Below, piece after piece: positions 32,683-42,040 of a stretch of DNA of 56,747 nucleotides. The position numbers and the translations under genes are program-made. Source of the DNA: Halobacteriovoraceae bacterium. Lineage in GTDB: Bacteria; Bdellovibrionota; Bacteriovoracia; Bacteriovoracales; Bacteriovoracaceae. The notes beneath the pieces were generated by a model. That model searched no databases. It saw nothing but the letters and a program-made list of their open reading frames with translations, and was not told where the DNA came from. The stretch is taken from positions 1 through 56,747 of the forward strand of contig JABGVH010000003.1 of the NCBI GenBank assembly GCA_018646195.1, read 5' to 3'. Position 1 is the first letter of the stretch. Each line of letters opens with the position of its first letter.

Positions 32683-34036
32683 GATTCAAGGCCATCAACA
32701 AATTGACACAACTGTAGCTAATTTAAACCAATTATTTCTTGGAGGCAAATCTGGCGCCGTTCAAAAGGTTTTTAGTACTCCCCACTATATTTATCTAATG
32801 TGCCGTTTCCCGGGAGAGTCGGTAAATATTTATCTTGGGCGCGGAAAAGCTTATCAGGGGATTTTTTACGGAAGTTTGAAACCTGAGTCTGAATTGCGTA
32901 TTCAAGATAATTTTTTGGAATATATGCGCAAAAATTTGAAAGGTGTAAGTATTGGAGAGCTTCGAGTAGATAAATTTGATCGAATTATTGGAATTCCCTA
33001 TCGCCGGAAAGAGCTCTCTGGTTTTTTGTTACTTTTTTATACCGGCAAGGATCTAGTTTTTTTAAATCAAATAACTAGTTCGGAGACCAGGGTTTTTACC
33101 TCCTGGAATGGCAGGGAAGAACTATTAGATAGTCCGAAAGATTTTGAAGAGCTTTGTGATTACTTTGATTCTATAGGGCGCGTAAAAGAGAAATTAGCGA
33201 CAAAGGTAAATGATAAAAATGAAAGCCTTGAAATGTATCTCGATCATTTTCGAGAGAAATTAAAAGGGAGAAAACCGCAAAAAAGGAAGATGAAATTTTT
33301 TAGCAGGAAGATTGAGAGGATTAAAGAAGACCTCGAACGGGTAAAAGACTGGAGTCCATTACAGGAAAAATTGGTCACTGATGAATTAGACCTAGAACAA
33401 TCTGAAAAATATACCTTTAATAAAATTGTGATTAAATTTAAAAAAGATCAAAAGCATTTTCAAAGGCGTGACAAGGTATTTAAAAAATTAAAGGGATTAA
33501 AAAAAGCACAGGGAATCCTAGAGAAAAGACTGCAGGCGGTAGAAAAAGAGTTCGAAGAATATCGTGGCAATAGCGATCGCTGGCCGCTTCCAAAATTTAA
33601 AATGGCCACTCCACTGTGGGATAAAAAGCCCCGCCTAAAAGTCAAAAAAAGTGGTCAAGCGTCCGAAATAATAGAATTCATACTGCTAGGTGAAATAAGG
33701 GGGGCAGTTGGTAAAAATCCCAGCGGCAACGACTTTCTTCGAAAATCATGGGGTTCAAAAGAGGACTATTGGTTCCACCTAGATGGCCATCCAAGTGCCC
33801 ATGTAGTGTTAAAGCTCAAAAGTTTGGGTCAATTAGACTCACATGCTTACAATGCCATCGGCTCACTGCTTTCTACCCGTTCTGGGCTGGAAATTCGAGA
33901 AATACCACTGCTCTACACTCAAGTAAAAAATCTAAAAGGAGTAAAAGGCAGTCCCGGAAGCGTTACTTTTAAAAAGGAGCGCCGTTTAAGGGCTGAATTT
34001 GCTACAAACTGGATGGAAATTCTTGCACTTGTTTGA
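32681..34036 (+). CDS. rqcH: RqcH/NFACT-family ribosome quality-control protein
   Basis: This 451-residue protein starts at ATG 32681, whose bases overlap the divergent mutS2 ATG. The N-terminal NFACT-N region ends with FDRIIGIPY, where D100/R101 correspond to the DR pair essential for tRNA binding in RqcH. A charged coiled coil spans ~190-300. The NFACT-R domain is at ~330-440, with GKNPSGNDFLRK, DYWFHL and YTQVKNLKGVKGSPGSV. RqcH binds the 60S-type split large subunit with peptidyl-tRNA and adds alanine tails. It is about 100 residues shorter than B. subtilis RqcH, mainly in the middle and C-terminus. Confidence 0.88.
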   Translation: MIQGHQQIDTTVANLNQLFLGGKSGAVQKVFSTPHYIYLMCRFPGESVNIYLGRGKAYQGIFYGSLKPESELRIQDNFLEYMRKNLKGVSIGELRVDKFDRIIGIPYRRKELSGFLLLFYTGKDLVFLNQITSSETRVFTSWNGREELLDSPKDFEELCDYFDSIGRVKEKLATKVNDKNESLEMYLDHFREKLKGRKPQKRKMKFFSRKIERIKEDLERVKDWSPLQEKLVTDELDLEQSEKYTFNKIVIKFKKDQKHFQRRDKVFKKLKGLKKAQGILEKRLQAVEKEFEEYRGNSDRWPLPKFKMATPLWDKKPRLKVKKSGQASEIIEFILLGEIRGAVGKNPSGNDFLRKSWGSKEDYWFHLDGHPSAHVVLKLKSLGQLDSHAYNAIGSLLSTRSGLEIREIPLLYTQVKNLKGVKGSPGSVTFKKERRLRAEFATNWMEILALV

Positions 34037-34085
34037 TAGCTCCTGTCAGAACAGTACAATATAGAAGAGAAGAGGATGAGATCTT

Positions 34086-34913
34086 ATGAAAAAATTAAAA
34101 CTTATAATTGTTTGTCTTTTTTTGCCTATGCTTCTATTGGCAAAAAGTAACGACCATGTTGAAAATTTCGATCTAAAGTACTATCACCCAGAAAAGTTTG
34201 GGCTAAAGGACTTGGTTTTTGAGGTTCGGATTTCTAATCTTAAAGAAATGCTCGAAAAGCGATTTACCTTCGGAAAGTTGGAAGATGTCTTCTTTAGGGT
34301 CTATTGGATTTTTCCAGGCAAGTATGAAATCGAAGTCCATGGCCTACCTCGAGGATTTAATCAAGTTAAGCAGGAATTGACGGGCTTAATTCATGCTCGC
34401 ATGGATTACGTTATCCCTCAAAGGTTGGATCCAAAGCTGCGTAGTTATAAATTATCAAAAATGAAGAAAAAGGGTGGAAGAGGTGTTTCGCTAAAAGGTA
34501 TCGACCTTACTCAGACACGTCCAGTAAATGAAATTCACTTAAGCTTTGATAAAAAAGGAAAATTAACAACTTTTAAATCGTTCAGCCCTGCTGGAGTTAA
34601 AACTTCTAAGATGGAAATGAACGTAAAAGAATGGAGTCATAATAAATGGATTGCCGATAGCATTAGCGTAAAAATGATTCAGGGAGTACAAGTTACTACT
34701 ATCGATAACCAAATTGTCTACAGCCCAATCAATGGAATCGGATTTCCAAAAGAAGTAAATGTCAGCACTACTCATGAACTGACCCTTGGAAATGATAACA
34801 AAGGGAAATCTAATAAGAGAAAAATCTCTTCCTCTTTAAGTTTTACTAACTATGAAGTGAATACTGGCAAGGCCCAGCGTTATTTGACAAAATTAATGGG
34901 CGCTAGAAAATAA
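34086..34913 (+). CDS. Exported protein of unknown function
   Basis: This 275-residue protein has a signal peptide in residues 1-19 (IIVCLFLPMLLLA), probably cut after AKS. The mature part is basic and rich in beta-type segments (FRVYWIFPGKYEIEVHG; IHLSFDKKGKLTTF), with a serine/lysine-rich end. The shape recalls outer-membrane lipoprotein-sorting-like half-barrels, but I cannot assign a family. It lies 21 bp before the giant lipoprotein gene, in the same direction, and is probably co-transcribed with it. Confidence 0.7.
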   Translation: MKKLKLIIVCLFLPMLLLAKSNDHVENFDLKYYHPEKFGLKDLVFEVRISNLKEMLEKRFTFGKLEDVFFRVYWIFPGKYEIEVHGLPRGFNQVKQELTGLIHARMDYVIPQRLDPKLRSYKLSKMKKKGGRGVSLKGIDLTQTRPVNEIHLSFDKKGKLTTFKSFSPAGVKTSKMEMNVKEWSHNKWIADSISVKMIQGVQVTTIDNQIVYSPINGIGFPKEVNVSTTHELTLGNDNKGKSNKRKISSSLSFTNYEVNTGKAQRYLTKLMGARK

Positions 34914-34934
34914 TAAGTTATTCGTGAGAGCTGT

Positions 34935-37900
34935 GTGAAGTTACCGTTTCTAATTACCTTACTGCTGTTGACCAGCCTTCTTCCCTCTTGCTTCAAGCAA
35001 GAGCCTGATGATATTTCAGAGCCATTATCTGTACAAGAAGTGACACGCTTAAATGCTTGTAAAGATACAAATTTTGTAAAGGGTCTACTATCACATAGGA
35101 ATACACTAAACCTCTTTGTTTGCACCAATTGGAATATTCGCTTCCCCCATATGTATACATCGCTTAGAAAAATAGACCCGATTGCTTGGAATCATGCTCT
35201 CGATCCTGTTAATAAAAACTTTTTTGATGATAAAGTTCGCCGGGACCGAGTATTTTCCGATTTAAGGAAACTGGATTCTGAGAATGGCCTAGATGATTTA
35301 GGGCGAGTCATGACAGCTTTGGTAGAGACAAATTTCTACGATGCCATGTCTGTTCTATTTATTTGTTCTGAGGACCGAGGAAATAGCCGCTGTGTTGACC
35401 GTAAAAATCCTGTTCCTGACAAAGAGTCAGTTAAGGAAATGCTTAAGTTTGTCAGTTTAAAGCCACAAGTATTTACTGATGCGGCGCTACTTATCAGGCA
35501 TATTACTAAGGCGATTGGAAAAGATAAGGAATTATTTCGAGACCAGGTTAATCAGTACTTTCATGAAGACGTATTTGTTACCATGCGCCTGAATCTTATT
35601 TCCAAGCTGGCCGAAAAAATTATCGCTGGTATTTCCGAAAAAGACCGCGATTTCGTAGACCGGCTTTTGACTACCAAAGGGCCTGGTACAGAAGACCCTT
35701 GGATTCACTATTGGCTGAATCGCGATGAAATGACACAAGCTTCTTTTTCAGGTTTGCTGCGCTATTCGATTGATCAGAACCCAAGTTTTATAAAAGACGT
35801 TAAAGTAGTCAGGCAAGGTTTTAAGGAAGGTCTGGCCTGTCAAAATTACTCAACTGAAAATCGGATAAATTTAAAACTTAAAACTCATGTTACAGAATTC
35901 TTGAACAAAATTCATACTGGCGGAAAAAAAGAATTCTATGAGTTTGCACTTCAGAATATTAATGATGCAACCTTGGCGAAGCCATTTTGTCCGATGCTGA
36001 GTCGTTTTGCCAAACCTATTACCTTTCTTGAGTTTGATACTATTGTAAAAGAAGAGCACGCTATTAATTTTTCTAAGATCATTAATGATTTTAGTGAGTT
36101 TGTTTCCGATGATAATCGCTATGTAGTTTTGAAATTTTTACTTCACCTCTCTATGGAAGAGGCCAGAGAAAATGATGTCTCTAGTGAAGAATACATTATT
36201 GAGATGATGACGGACCCAATTTTTGAACATTTAAATGAATTAAATAAATTCATGATACGGCTGGCCCCTCGCTTTTTTGAAGTGGTTTATGGCATAGGCA
36301 GGCGTTTTCATCAAAATGGTTTTAAGTCGCTTGCCAATTTAAACTCAGAATTAATTACTAATAAAGAGAATGCTTCCAAAATTCTAGGCTGGGCCGAATC
36401 TTGGCGCTTCTTTACTCGAGAAGAGCACAATTTTCTCTTTAATTATATTGATGCCCACTTGGCGGAGAAAACTAATTACATATTACTATTTAACTTCTAC
36501 GCAAAGATGCTTGATGAGCTCTCGGAAGTAGGCCCGAAAATTTCAGATGCCTGGGCCTCCAACGAAGTTTTACTAGAGAAAACCTTTCAATCAATAAAGA
36601 ATTTGAGCGTAAATCTTTCAGGTGCTGATACCCTTAATGATTTTAAAAAATTCTTTTCAAGAGACCATATTATAAAAGTCATGCAGATTGTGACGGTTGG
36701 TCCTGAAATCAAAAGCAAGGCAATTGCTCGTCTTGAAGATATTTATTCCCAGAAATATGTGCTTCGGTCTTCTCATGAATCTTATAATTTAATAATAGAC
36801 GAAGACATTGAGGAAGAAGTTGGAAAAATTATAAATTGTCTTAAGGAGATGGGCAGTAAAGACAACGACTTCTATAAATTAGTCCTAAGCCTACCTAAAG
36901 ATTGTCGCTCCCTCCGTTCGGACGAATTTACTTTAAAGGTGTTTAATTGGTCTAATGCAATAGCAAATAATTATGCTGAATTTAATAAGTCTAAATTTAG
37001 TTCAAATGATAAAAAGTTAGTAGGCAATGAAAACCTATTTGATCGTTTCGGATTGGTTAGTCCTGGGATGTTAAACACCGGAACCGCCTATACTAAAATT
37101 ATAGATAAAACCTTAGGACCTGCTGGATTAAATCCAGATGGAAAAGGTGGCGTCTCTTATTTAATAAACTCGCTCTACCAACATCTCTATCAATTAAAAG
37201 GCGGTGGAGAGGGCTTTCAGCCGGAGTTAAACAATTTAGTTAAATTTGCAGGGGTTGTTCTGGCGGAGGACGAGTATGCACAAAGGGCCTTTCGCAACCG
37301 GCTGCTCCATGAACTGTCAGAAGAAGAAAACTTTAATCAGATTGAACCCTTTTTGAATTTATCTCACCATATCTTTGGAGATTACTTGAAATGGTACGGA
37401 GACTATCCGGCCTACCAAGCCGACTTGAATCGAAACCTTGGAGTTGAAGATAAAAGTTATTCTTGTGAAAATTTTCTCAATCAGAATCTTGGAACTGAGG
37501 AATGCCCTTCAAATAGGAAGATTAAGTTCGTAGTCAAAGTTCTTTTGAAATTTCTAAAGAAAAGAAATGATGTTGGCACCAAAACGGCAATCGGACAATT
37601 TATGCAGGCCTTTATTCCTGGTTCCGGAATCATGATTCCTGTCTTGGAAAAAGACAAGAAGACTGGAAAAAAGATCAAAAAAGAGGTCTTAAAGCGGCTT
37701 TCTTTGAAAGAAGCGATAAAAATGCATTACGATTTTACTAATAAGTCTCTTCCTATAAATCAACAGGTCTTAGAATATCAACACATCAGAAAAGAAGTTC
37801 CTTACTACTTACCTACTGAGTTTAATATGACCGTCCCAATTTCGCCATTCATTGGTAGCAGGACGGAGAGTAAAGAAAAAATGACGACCATGGAGAGGAT

Positions 37901-39386
37901 TGAAATAGTTATTCGAGATATTCGTTTTGATATGGGTTACCTCGGGGCCCATTATCTCAATGCTACTTCAAAAGGCCATGATTACGATGAAACTCTTAAG
38001 AGTAAGCTAGCGCTCTTTGAAAAATGTGTGCCTTTAAAATTCTGTGGAAAATTTTTAAATAAGACAGAGAAGCGGCTTGGAAGTAATGCAGTAATGACTT
38101 TCCCAGGTCTGATGGACGCCAATACCGGTCCTGGCTTTCGCTATGCTCCCTTTATGAAGGCGTTACTCGGATCATTAGTGCGCTCCTCTGAGAGAAAATC
38201 TCGTAAAAGTAGTTTAGTTAAAATAAAGATGTTCGGAAAAGATCTTCAAATCCCTTGGGTTCAAACTAAGAAGCAATTACGAAACCACAACGTCCACATC
38301 TTAGCGCGTATTGCTCAGCTTTCGGCCTTAAGTAATATTGGACGCTTCATTCAAGACCGTTTTGGAAGGACTGCTGGTGAATTTAAGGAATTTTTCAACG
38401 GCCGAGAATTAGACCTAATAGACCAGGCCCTCTTACGTGGCTTTCCAGTCGATAAATCTGAAGCGGTCTTAATTGATGTCATTTCAAATTTAGTAGATGT
38501 AGAAAATACAGATGGTAAGATTTTTCTAGACCTGATGATCGATTGGCTTAATGGTTTGGAATACCAAGAGCTAAAACTAGTAGAAAATACTATTGGCCAG
38601 CTTTTAGTGATTTCAAGTTATCTTGGAACACCAGAATTTTTATTTAAGAAAGAAACCACTAATGCCCAAGAATTAGCCGAACGCTATAAAGACAATAATC
38701 TGTTTCATATGGTGAATTCACTTTCTTCTATCATTAAAGTTTGGCCAGAAGTCGAAAAGGCCTTTGATAGAAAAAACGTTAAAATGATAAAAGTAGTGAA
38801 AACTTTAAATAACCTCCTTTTCTTTTTCAAAAGAAATCTATTAAAAGAAAAAACGGCTGAATCGGGTGTCTATTATCGTTTCTTAAATGAGGTATTCCTA
38901 ATTCTCAATAAAGGTCTGCTACAGGAAAATAGCCTAGATCAAAAAGGAATCGATTTTGTGGCGAGAGTAATGGGGGATAGTTTAAACTCCGAACAAGCAA
39001 TTCAAGGAATCAGTGATTTTTACGATTACCTCTCTAAACTTCACGACACCGGAAGTTTGATTGAAATACAAAAAAATAGTAAGAAATTATTATTATCCGA
39101 GGAAACTAGTGGTGAATCGACGCGTAATTATCTTAATTTTGCGTCGGAGCCTCTTCGCTGTGTTGCCGGAGGCACTCACTGCATCAGAAACTACCACTAC
39201 GATGAGCCTAGTATCCTTTTACAGTACGTAGCAAGCCCCAGCTCATCGCTTAAGGGTAGCAATTTTCAACTTATGACAGATACGCTCTTGGTCGACGAAA
39301 GAAAGAAATTGATCGAACTAGTAGAGAATTTAACTCCCTATGTAACAATTGAAAAATCTCCTTTAAAAATCCCCCTCTCTTACTGA
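34935..39386 (+). CDS. Giant lipoprotein, 1483 aa, unknown function
   Basis: The GTG start is followed by a signal peptide with lipobox LLPSC (C19). The 1464-residue mature protein reads as largely helical with no internal repeats that I can see and few cysteines (in pairs such as LFICSEDRGNSRC). It lacks a known domain. With a secreted neighbour upstream and the Bat operon 63 bp downstream, a surface or periplasmic structural role is possible. Proteins of this type are frequent in predatory Bdellovibrionota. No frameshift or stop interrupts the 4.4-kb frame. Confidence 0.8.
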   Translation: MKLPFLITLLLLTSLLPSCFKQEPDDISEPLSVQEVTRLNACKDTNFVKGLLSHRNTLNLFVCTNWNIRFPHMYTSLRKIDPIAWNHALDPVNKNFFDDKVRRDRVFSDLRKLDSENGLDDLGRVMTALVETNFYDAMSVLFICSEDRGNSRCVDRKNPVPDKESVKEMLKFVSLKPQVFTDAALLIRHITKAIGKDKELFRDQVNQYFHEDVFVTMRLNLISKLAEKIIAGISEKDRDFVDRLLTTKGPGTEDPWIHYWLNRDEMTQASFSGLLRYSIDQNPSFIKDVKVVRQGFKEGLACQNYSTENRINLKLKTHVTEFLNKIHTGGKKEFYEFALQNINDATLAKPFCPMLSRFAKPITFLEFDTIVKEEHAINFSKIINDFSEFVSDDNRYVVLKFLLHLSMEEARENDVSSEEYIIEMMTDPIFEHLNELNKFMIRLAPRFFEVVYGIGRRFHQNGFKSLANLNSELITNKENASKILGWAESWRFFTREEHNFLFNYIDAHLAEKTNYILLFNFYAKMLDELSEVGPKISDAWASNEVLLEKTFQSIKNLSVNLSGADTLNDFKKFFSRDHIIKVMQIVTVGPEIKSKAIARLEDIYSQKYVLRSSHESYNLIIDEDIEEEVGKIINCLKEMGSKDNDFYKLVLSLPKDCRSLRSDEFTLKVFNWSNAIANNYAEFNKSKFSSNDKKLVGNENLFDRFGLVSPGMLNTGTAYTKIIDKTLGPAGLNPDGKGGVSYLINSLYQHLYQLKGGGEGFQPELNNLVKFAGVVLAEDEYAQRAFRNRLLHELSEEENFNQIEPFLNLSHHIFGDYLKWYGDYPAYQADLNRNLGVEDKSYSCENFLNQNLGTEECPSNRKIKFVVKVLLKFLKKRNDVGTKTAIGQFMQAFIPGSGIMIPVLEKDKKTGKKIKKEVLKRLSLKEAIKMHYDFTNKSLPINQQVLEYQHIRKEVPYYLPTEFNMTVPISPFIGSRTESKEKMTTMERIEIVIRDIRFDMGYLGAHYLNATSKGHDYDETLKSKLALFEKCVPLKFCGKFLNKTEKRLGSNAVMTFPGLMDANTGPGFRYAPFMKALLGSLVRSSERKSRKSSLVKIKMFGKDLQIPWVQTKKQLRNHNVHILARIAQLSALSNIGRFIQDRFGRTAGEFKEFFNGRELDLIDQALLRGFPVDKSEAVLIDVISNLVDVENTDGKIFLDLMIDWLNGLEYQELKLVENTIGQLLVISSYLGTPEFLFKKETTNAQELAERYKDNNLFHMVNSLSSIIKVWPEVEKAFDRKNVKMIKVVKTLNNLLFFFKRNLLKEKTAESGVYYRFLNEVFLILNKGLLQENSLDQKGIDFVARVMGDSLNSEQAIQGISDFYDYLSKLHDTGSLIEIQKNSKKLLLSEETSGESTRNYLNFASEPLRCVAGGTHCIRNYHYDEPSILLQYVASPSSSLKGSNFQLMTDTLLVDERKKLIELVENLTPYVTIEKSPLKIPLSY

Positions 39387-39449
39387 TCAACTCTATCCTC
39401 CTTTGCAATATCAAATTATAATAATGATTTAGCATTAACGGAGTTTAAA

Positions 39450-40400
39450 ATGAGTAAAGACGTAAGAGAGAAAATTGAGCTGGCACTCGAGAGTGGAAAA
39501 AAGGTAATTTTCGGGCAAGATAATTTACTGGATGCCATAATGGCGGCCTTAGTTTGTGAAGGCCATTTACTTATTGAGGGTATGCCAGGCCTTGGAAAGA
39601 CCTTAAGTGTCTCGACTATGGCGAAGCTTTGCGATCTCTCATTTAAGAGAATCCAGTTCACACCAGACCTCTTACCCTCGGATTTAATTGGAACCATGAT
39701 CTATTCCCAAAAGGAAGAAGAGTTCACAACAAAATTTGGCCCAATCTTCACGCAGCTACTACTCGCCGATGAAATCAATCGCTCCCCTGCCAAAGTGCAA
39801 GCAGCATTGCTCGAAGCGATGGGAGAGACACAAGTGACCATTGGGGATGAGACTCATCGTTTATCTCGGCTCTTTGTGGTTTTAGCGACACAGAATCCAA
39901 TTGACCAAGAGGGGACATACACGCTTCCAGAGGCCCAAATGGACCGCTTTATGATGAAGATTAATGTTGATTATCCAGATTTTGAAGCTGAGAAAAGTAT
40001 ACTTGGCCTTAGTAGTGACCCAGTTAAAAGTCTCGAGCCCATTCTTTCTACAGATGATTTAATTCACCTTCAAGATATGGTTAGAGAAGTTTACGTCGAT
40101 GATAAATTGAAAGACTTAATTGTGAAAATAGTTCACTCAACTCGTCCCGAGTCCGAGCATTTTGTAAAAAAATATGATGGAGCAATCTTGGCAGGGGCTT
40201 CTCCTCGTGCCTGTATTTGGTTACATAAAATAAGTCGCTTTATAGCATTTCGAGAAGGCAAGGATTATGTCTCGCCCGAACACGTCTTGCAGGTGGTGCC
40301 ACAAGTTTTAGGGCATAGGATGATTCTTTCTTATGAAGCTACTATCGATAAATTGAATGGCCGGACAATAGCCAAAGAAATTGCGGAGTCGATTATTTAA
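39450..40400 (+). CDS. moxR: MoxR-family AAA+ ATPase
   Basis: This 316-residue AAA+ chaperone is usually paired with von Willebrand A proteins. Walker A is GMPGLGKT, Walker B LLADEINRSPAK, and sensor-1 VLATQNP; GTYTLPEAQMDRF is the family's hallmark. A TATAAT (39418-39423) precedes the gene and ACGGAG lies 6 nt before the ATG, so this gene has a normal leader and probably heads the Bat operon. Its stop overlaps the next start (TTTAATG). Confidence 0.95.
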   Translation: MSKDVREKIELALESGKKVIFGQDNLLDAIMAALVCEGHLLIEGMPGLGKTLSVSTMAKLCDLSFKRIQFTPDLLPSDLIGTMIYSQKEEEFTTKFGPIFTQLLLADEINRSPAKVQAALLEAMGETQVTIGDETHRLSRLFVVLATQNPIDQEGTYTLPEAQMDRFMMKINVDYPDFEAEKSILGLSSDPVKSLEPILSTDDLIHLQDMVREVYVDDKLKDLIVKIVHSTRPESEHFVKKYDGAILAGASPRACIWLHKISRFIAFREGKDYVSPEHVLQVVPQVLGHRMILSYEATIDKLNGRTIAKEIAESII

Positions 40401-41248
40401 TGGAATTAAGTGAAGTAAGAAAACTTGTCGGTAGAATTAAATCAAGTTTGTTCAAAAACTCAAATTATTACAGTGTTGGAATGCTTAAGTCGCATTTTAA
40501 GGGCAGTGGCTTGCAATTTAAAGAACACCAGGTCTACACCCACGGTGATGATGTTCGTTTTATTGATTGGAAATTAACCGCCAAAACAACCGAGCCTTAT
40601 ATTAAAACTTTTGAAGAAGAGAGAAACGTTGAAATAGTTGTTGTTCTCGATGCCTCTCCTTCGATGTTCTATGGCTATAATGGTATTTCTAAACTGAGTG
40701 CCTCGCTTGAAATTTGCTGCCTTCTCTATCTCTTATCAGAAGAGTCCAAAGATAAGGTGCATACAATTCTACTTACAGACAAAGTAGTAAATCTCCCCAA
40801 ACTCTCAGGCGAAGAAGGCATTATTTATTTAATTTATGAATTGGAAAAAAATAATATTATTAATGGGGATGGAAAAATTAATTACGAGTATAGTCAATCA
40901 AGCTACCTTGATGACGATAAAAAATATTCTGCTATTTTTAAGCACCTAGGAAAATCTAAAGAAATCGTAATTTTATCTGATTTCTTAGAGTTTCTTCCAA
41001 TGGATGTGCTTAGGAAGATTTTGTTTCGAAAAAATATTCATTGCTTCCAAGTTCTTTCGCCGCTAGATGAGGCCAATAGTATTCCGTACTCCTTCCATGG
41101 AAAAACAAACCTTGGCTCAGCAAAAGGCTCCTTTTCAAAAATAGATTCAACGGGAAGCCAGGAGCTCCAGAAGCTCTTTGGTAAAAGAATCCGTAAACTG
41201 TGCGTAAAAGACCGTTATCTTGAAGATTTTGTGAAGGAAATGCTTTAG
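40400..41248 (+). CDS. DUF58-domain protein
   Basis: This 282-residue protein has a central DUF58/VWA-like region with DVRFIDWKLTAKTTEPYIK and VVLDASPSMFYG, where DASPS replaces the MIDAS DxSxS. The usual role is as partner to MoxR and the VWA proteins. The gene is joined to moxR and to the next gene by overlaps of 1 bp or less. Confidence 0.92.
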   Translation: MELSEVRKLVGRIKSSLFKNSNYYSVGMLKSHFKGSGLQFKEHQVYTHGDDVRFIDWKLTAKTTEPYIKTFEEERNVEIVVVLDASPSMFYGYNGISKLSASLEICCLLYLLSEESKDKVHTILLTDKVVNLPKLSGEEGIIYLIYELEKNNIINGDGKINYEYSQSSYLDDDKKYSAIFKHLGKSKEIVILSDFLEFLPMDVLRKILFRKNIHCFQVLSPLDEANSIPYSFHGKTNLGSAKGSFSKIDSTGSQELQKLFGKRIRKLCVKDRYLEDFVKEML

Positions 41249-42040
41249 GTGAAAAAAACCACGATCCTCTTATTTTTACTGTTTAATTTCGCGATAAACT
41301 TTTCTCAAGCTTACGATATTCAGGCAACCATAGAGCCCATTAAGGCCGGAACTCAGCTTACAGTAGCAGAAGGGGAACCTTTTGAAGCTGAGATTAAGAT
41401 TTGGCCTTTTGGAAACTCAATTTTAGAAGAAGTTGCAAAAATCGAAGGAACTGTTTTTTTAGATTATTTTTACGTCGCCAAAATTGATAAGATTGAATTT
41501 TCTCCAAACAATCAACAGGTAGTAGTCATAAGAGGCGTATTTGTTCTAACCAAAAAATTTGGAGAGATGCCTTTTGTTATTTGGAGTTATAAGGCGCTAA
41601 ATATTCCAGTCACGATTAAAAATATTGTAACCAAAGGTTTTAAGCCCAAGAGCAAGAGCTTCTTGTTTACAGATCAAGCAGTCAGTACTCCCTTTAAGAT
41701 TCCCACCCTCTATTATTTTATCTTTTTTACACTTCTACTGGTTCTTGGGTTGGTTATGTATTTCAAAAAGAAGCGAGACCTCAAAAATGAGAGGATACGA
41801 GCATTAGAAGAAACCAGAGAAGGCTGGCTCTTAAAATTAAAGAAAGCAAAAAAGCGCAAGGATTATGAAAAGTTATATTTAGAAAAAAGTTATTGGGTTC
41901 AATATTTAGAAATTGATGAACAGGGAGTTGAAGATTTTTGCAAAACTCTTAGGCAGCATATGTATAAGAAAAAATGGCACGCTGAGGAATTGGATGAGGT
42001 AGAAAATTCTTTCACCCGTATCAGGGGAGGAATCGAATAG
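41249..42040 (+). CDS. Membrane protein of the Bat operon, unknown
   Basis: This 263-residue protein starts at GTG immediately after the previous stop. A signal peptide (residues ~4-21), a ~135-residue periplasmic beta-rich domain, one membrane helix (YYFIFFTLLLVLGLVMYF, ~150-168) and a basic cytoplasmic tail follow. The layout matches the DUF4381 protein normally found at this position in moxR-bat operons, but sequence similarity is not obvious. GTG of batA overlaps its stop. Confidence 0.75.
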   Translation: MKKTTILLFLLFNFAINFSQAYDIQATIEPIKAGTQLTVAEGEPFEAEIKIWPFGNSILEEVAKIEGTVFLDYFYVAKIDKIEFSPNNQQVVVIRGVFVLTKKFGEMPFVIWSYKALNIPVTIKNIVTKGFKPKSKSFLFTDQAVSTPFKIPTLYYFIFFTLLLVLGLVMYFKKKRDLKNERIRALEETREGWLLKLKKAKKRKDYEKLYLEKSYWVQYLEIDEQGVEDFCKTLRQHMYKKKWHAEELDEVENSFTRIRGGIE

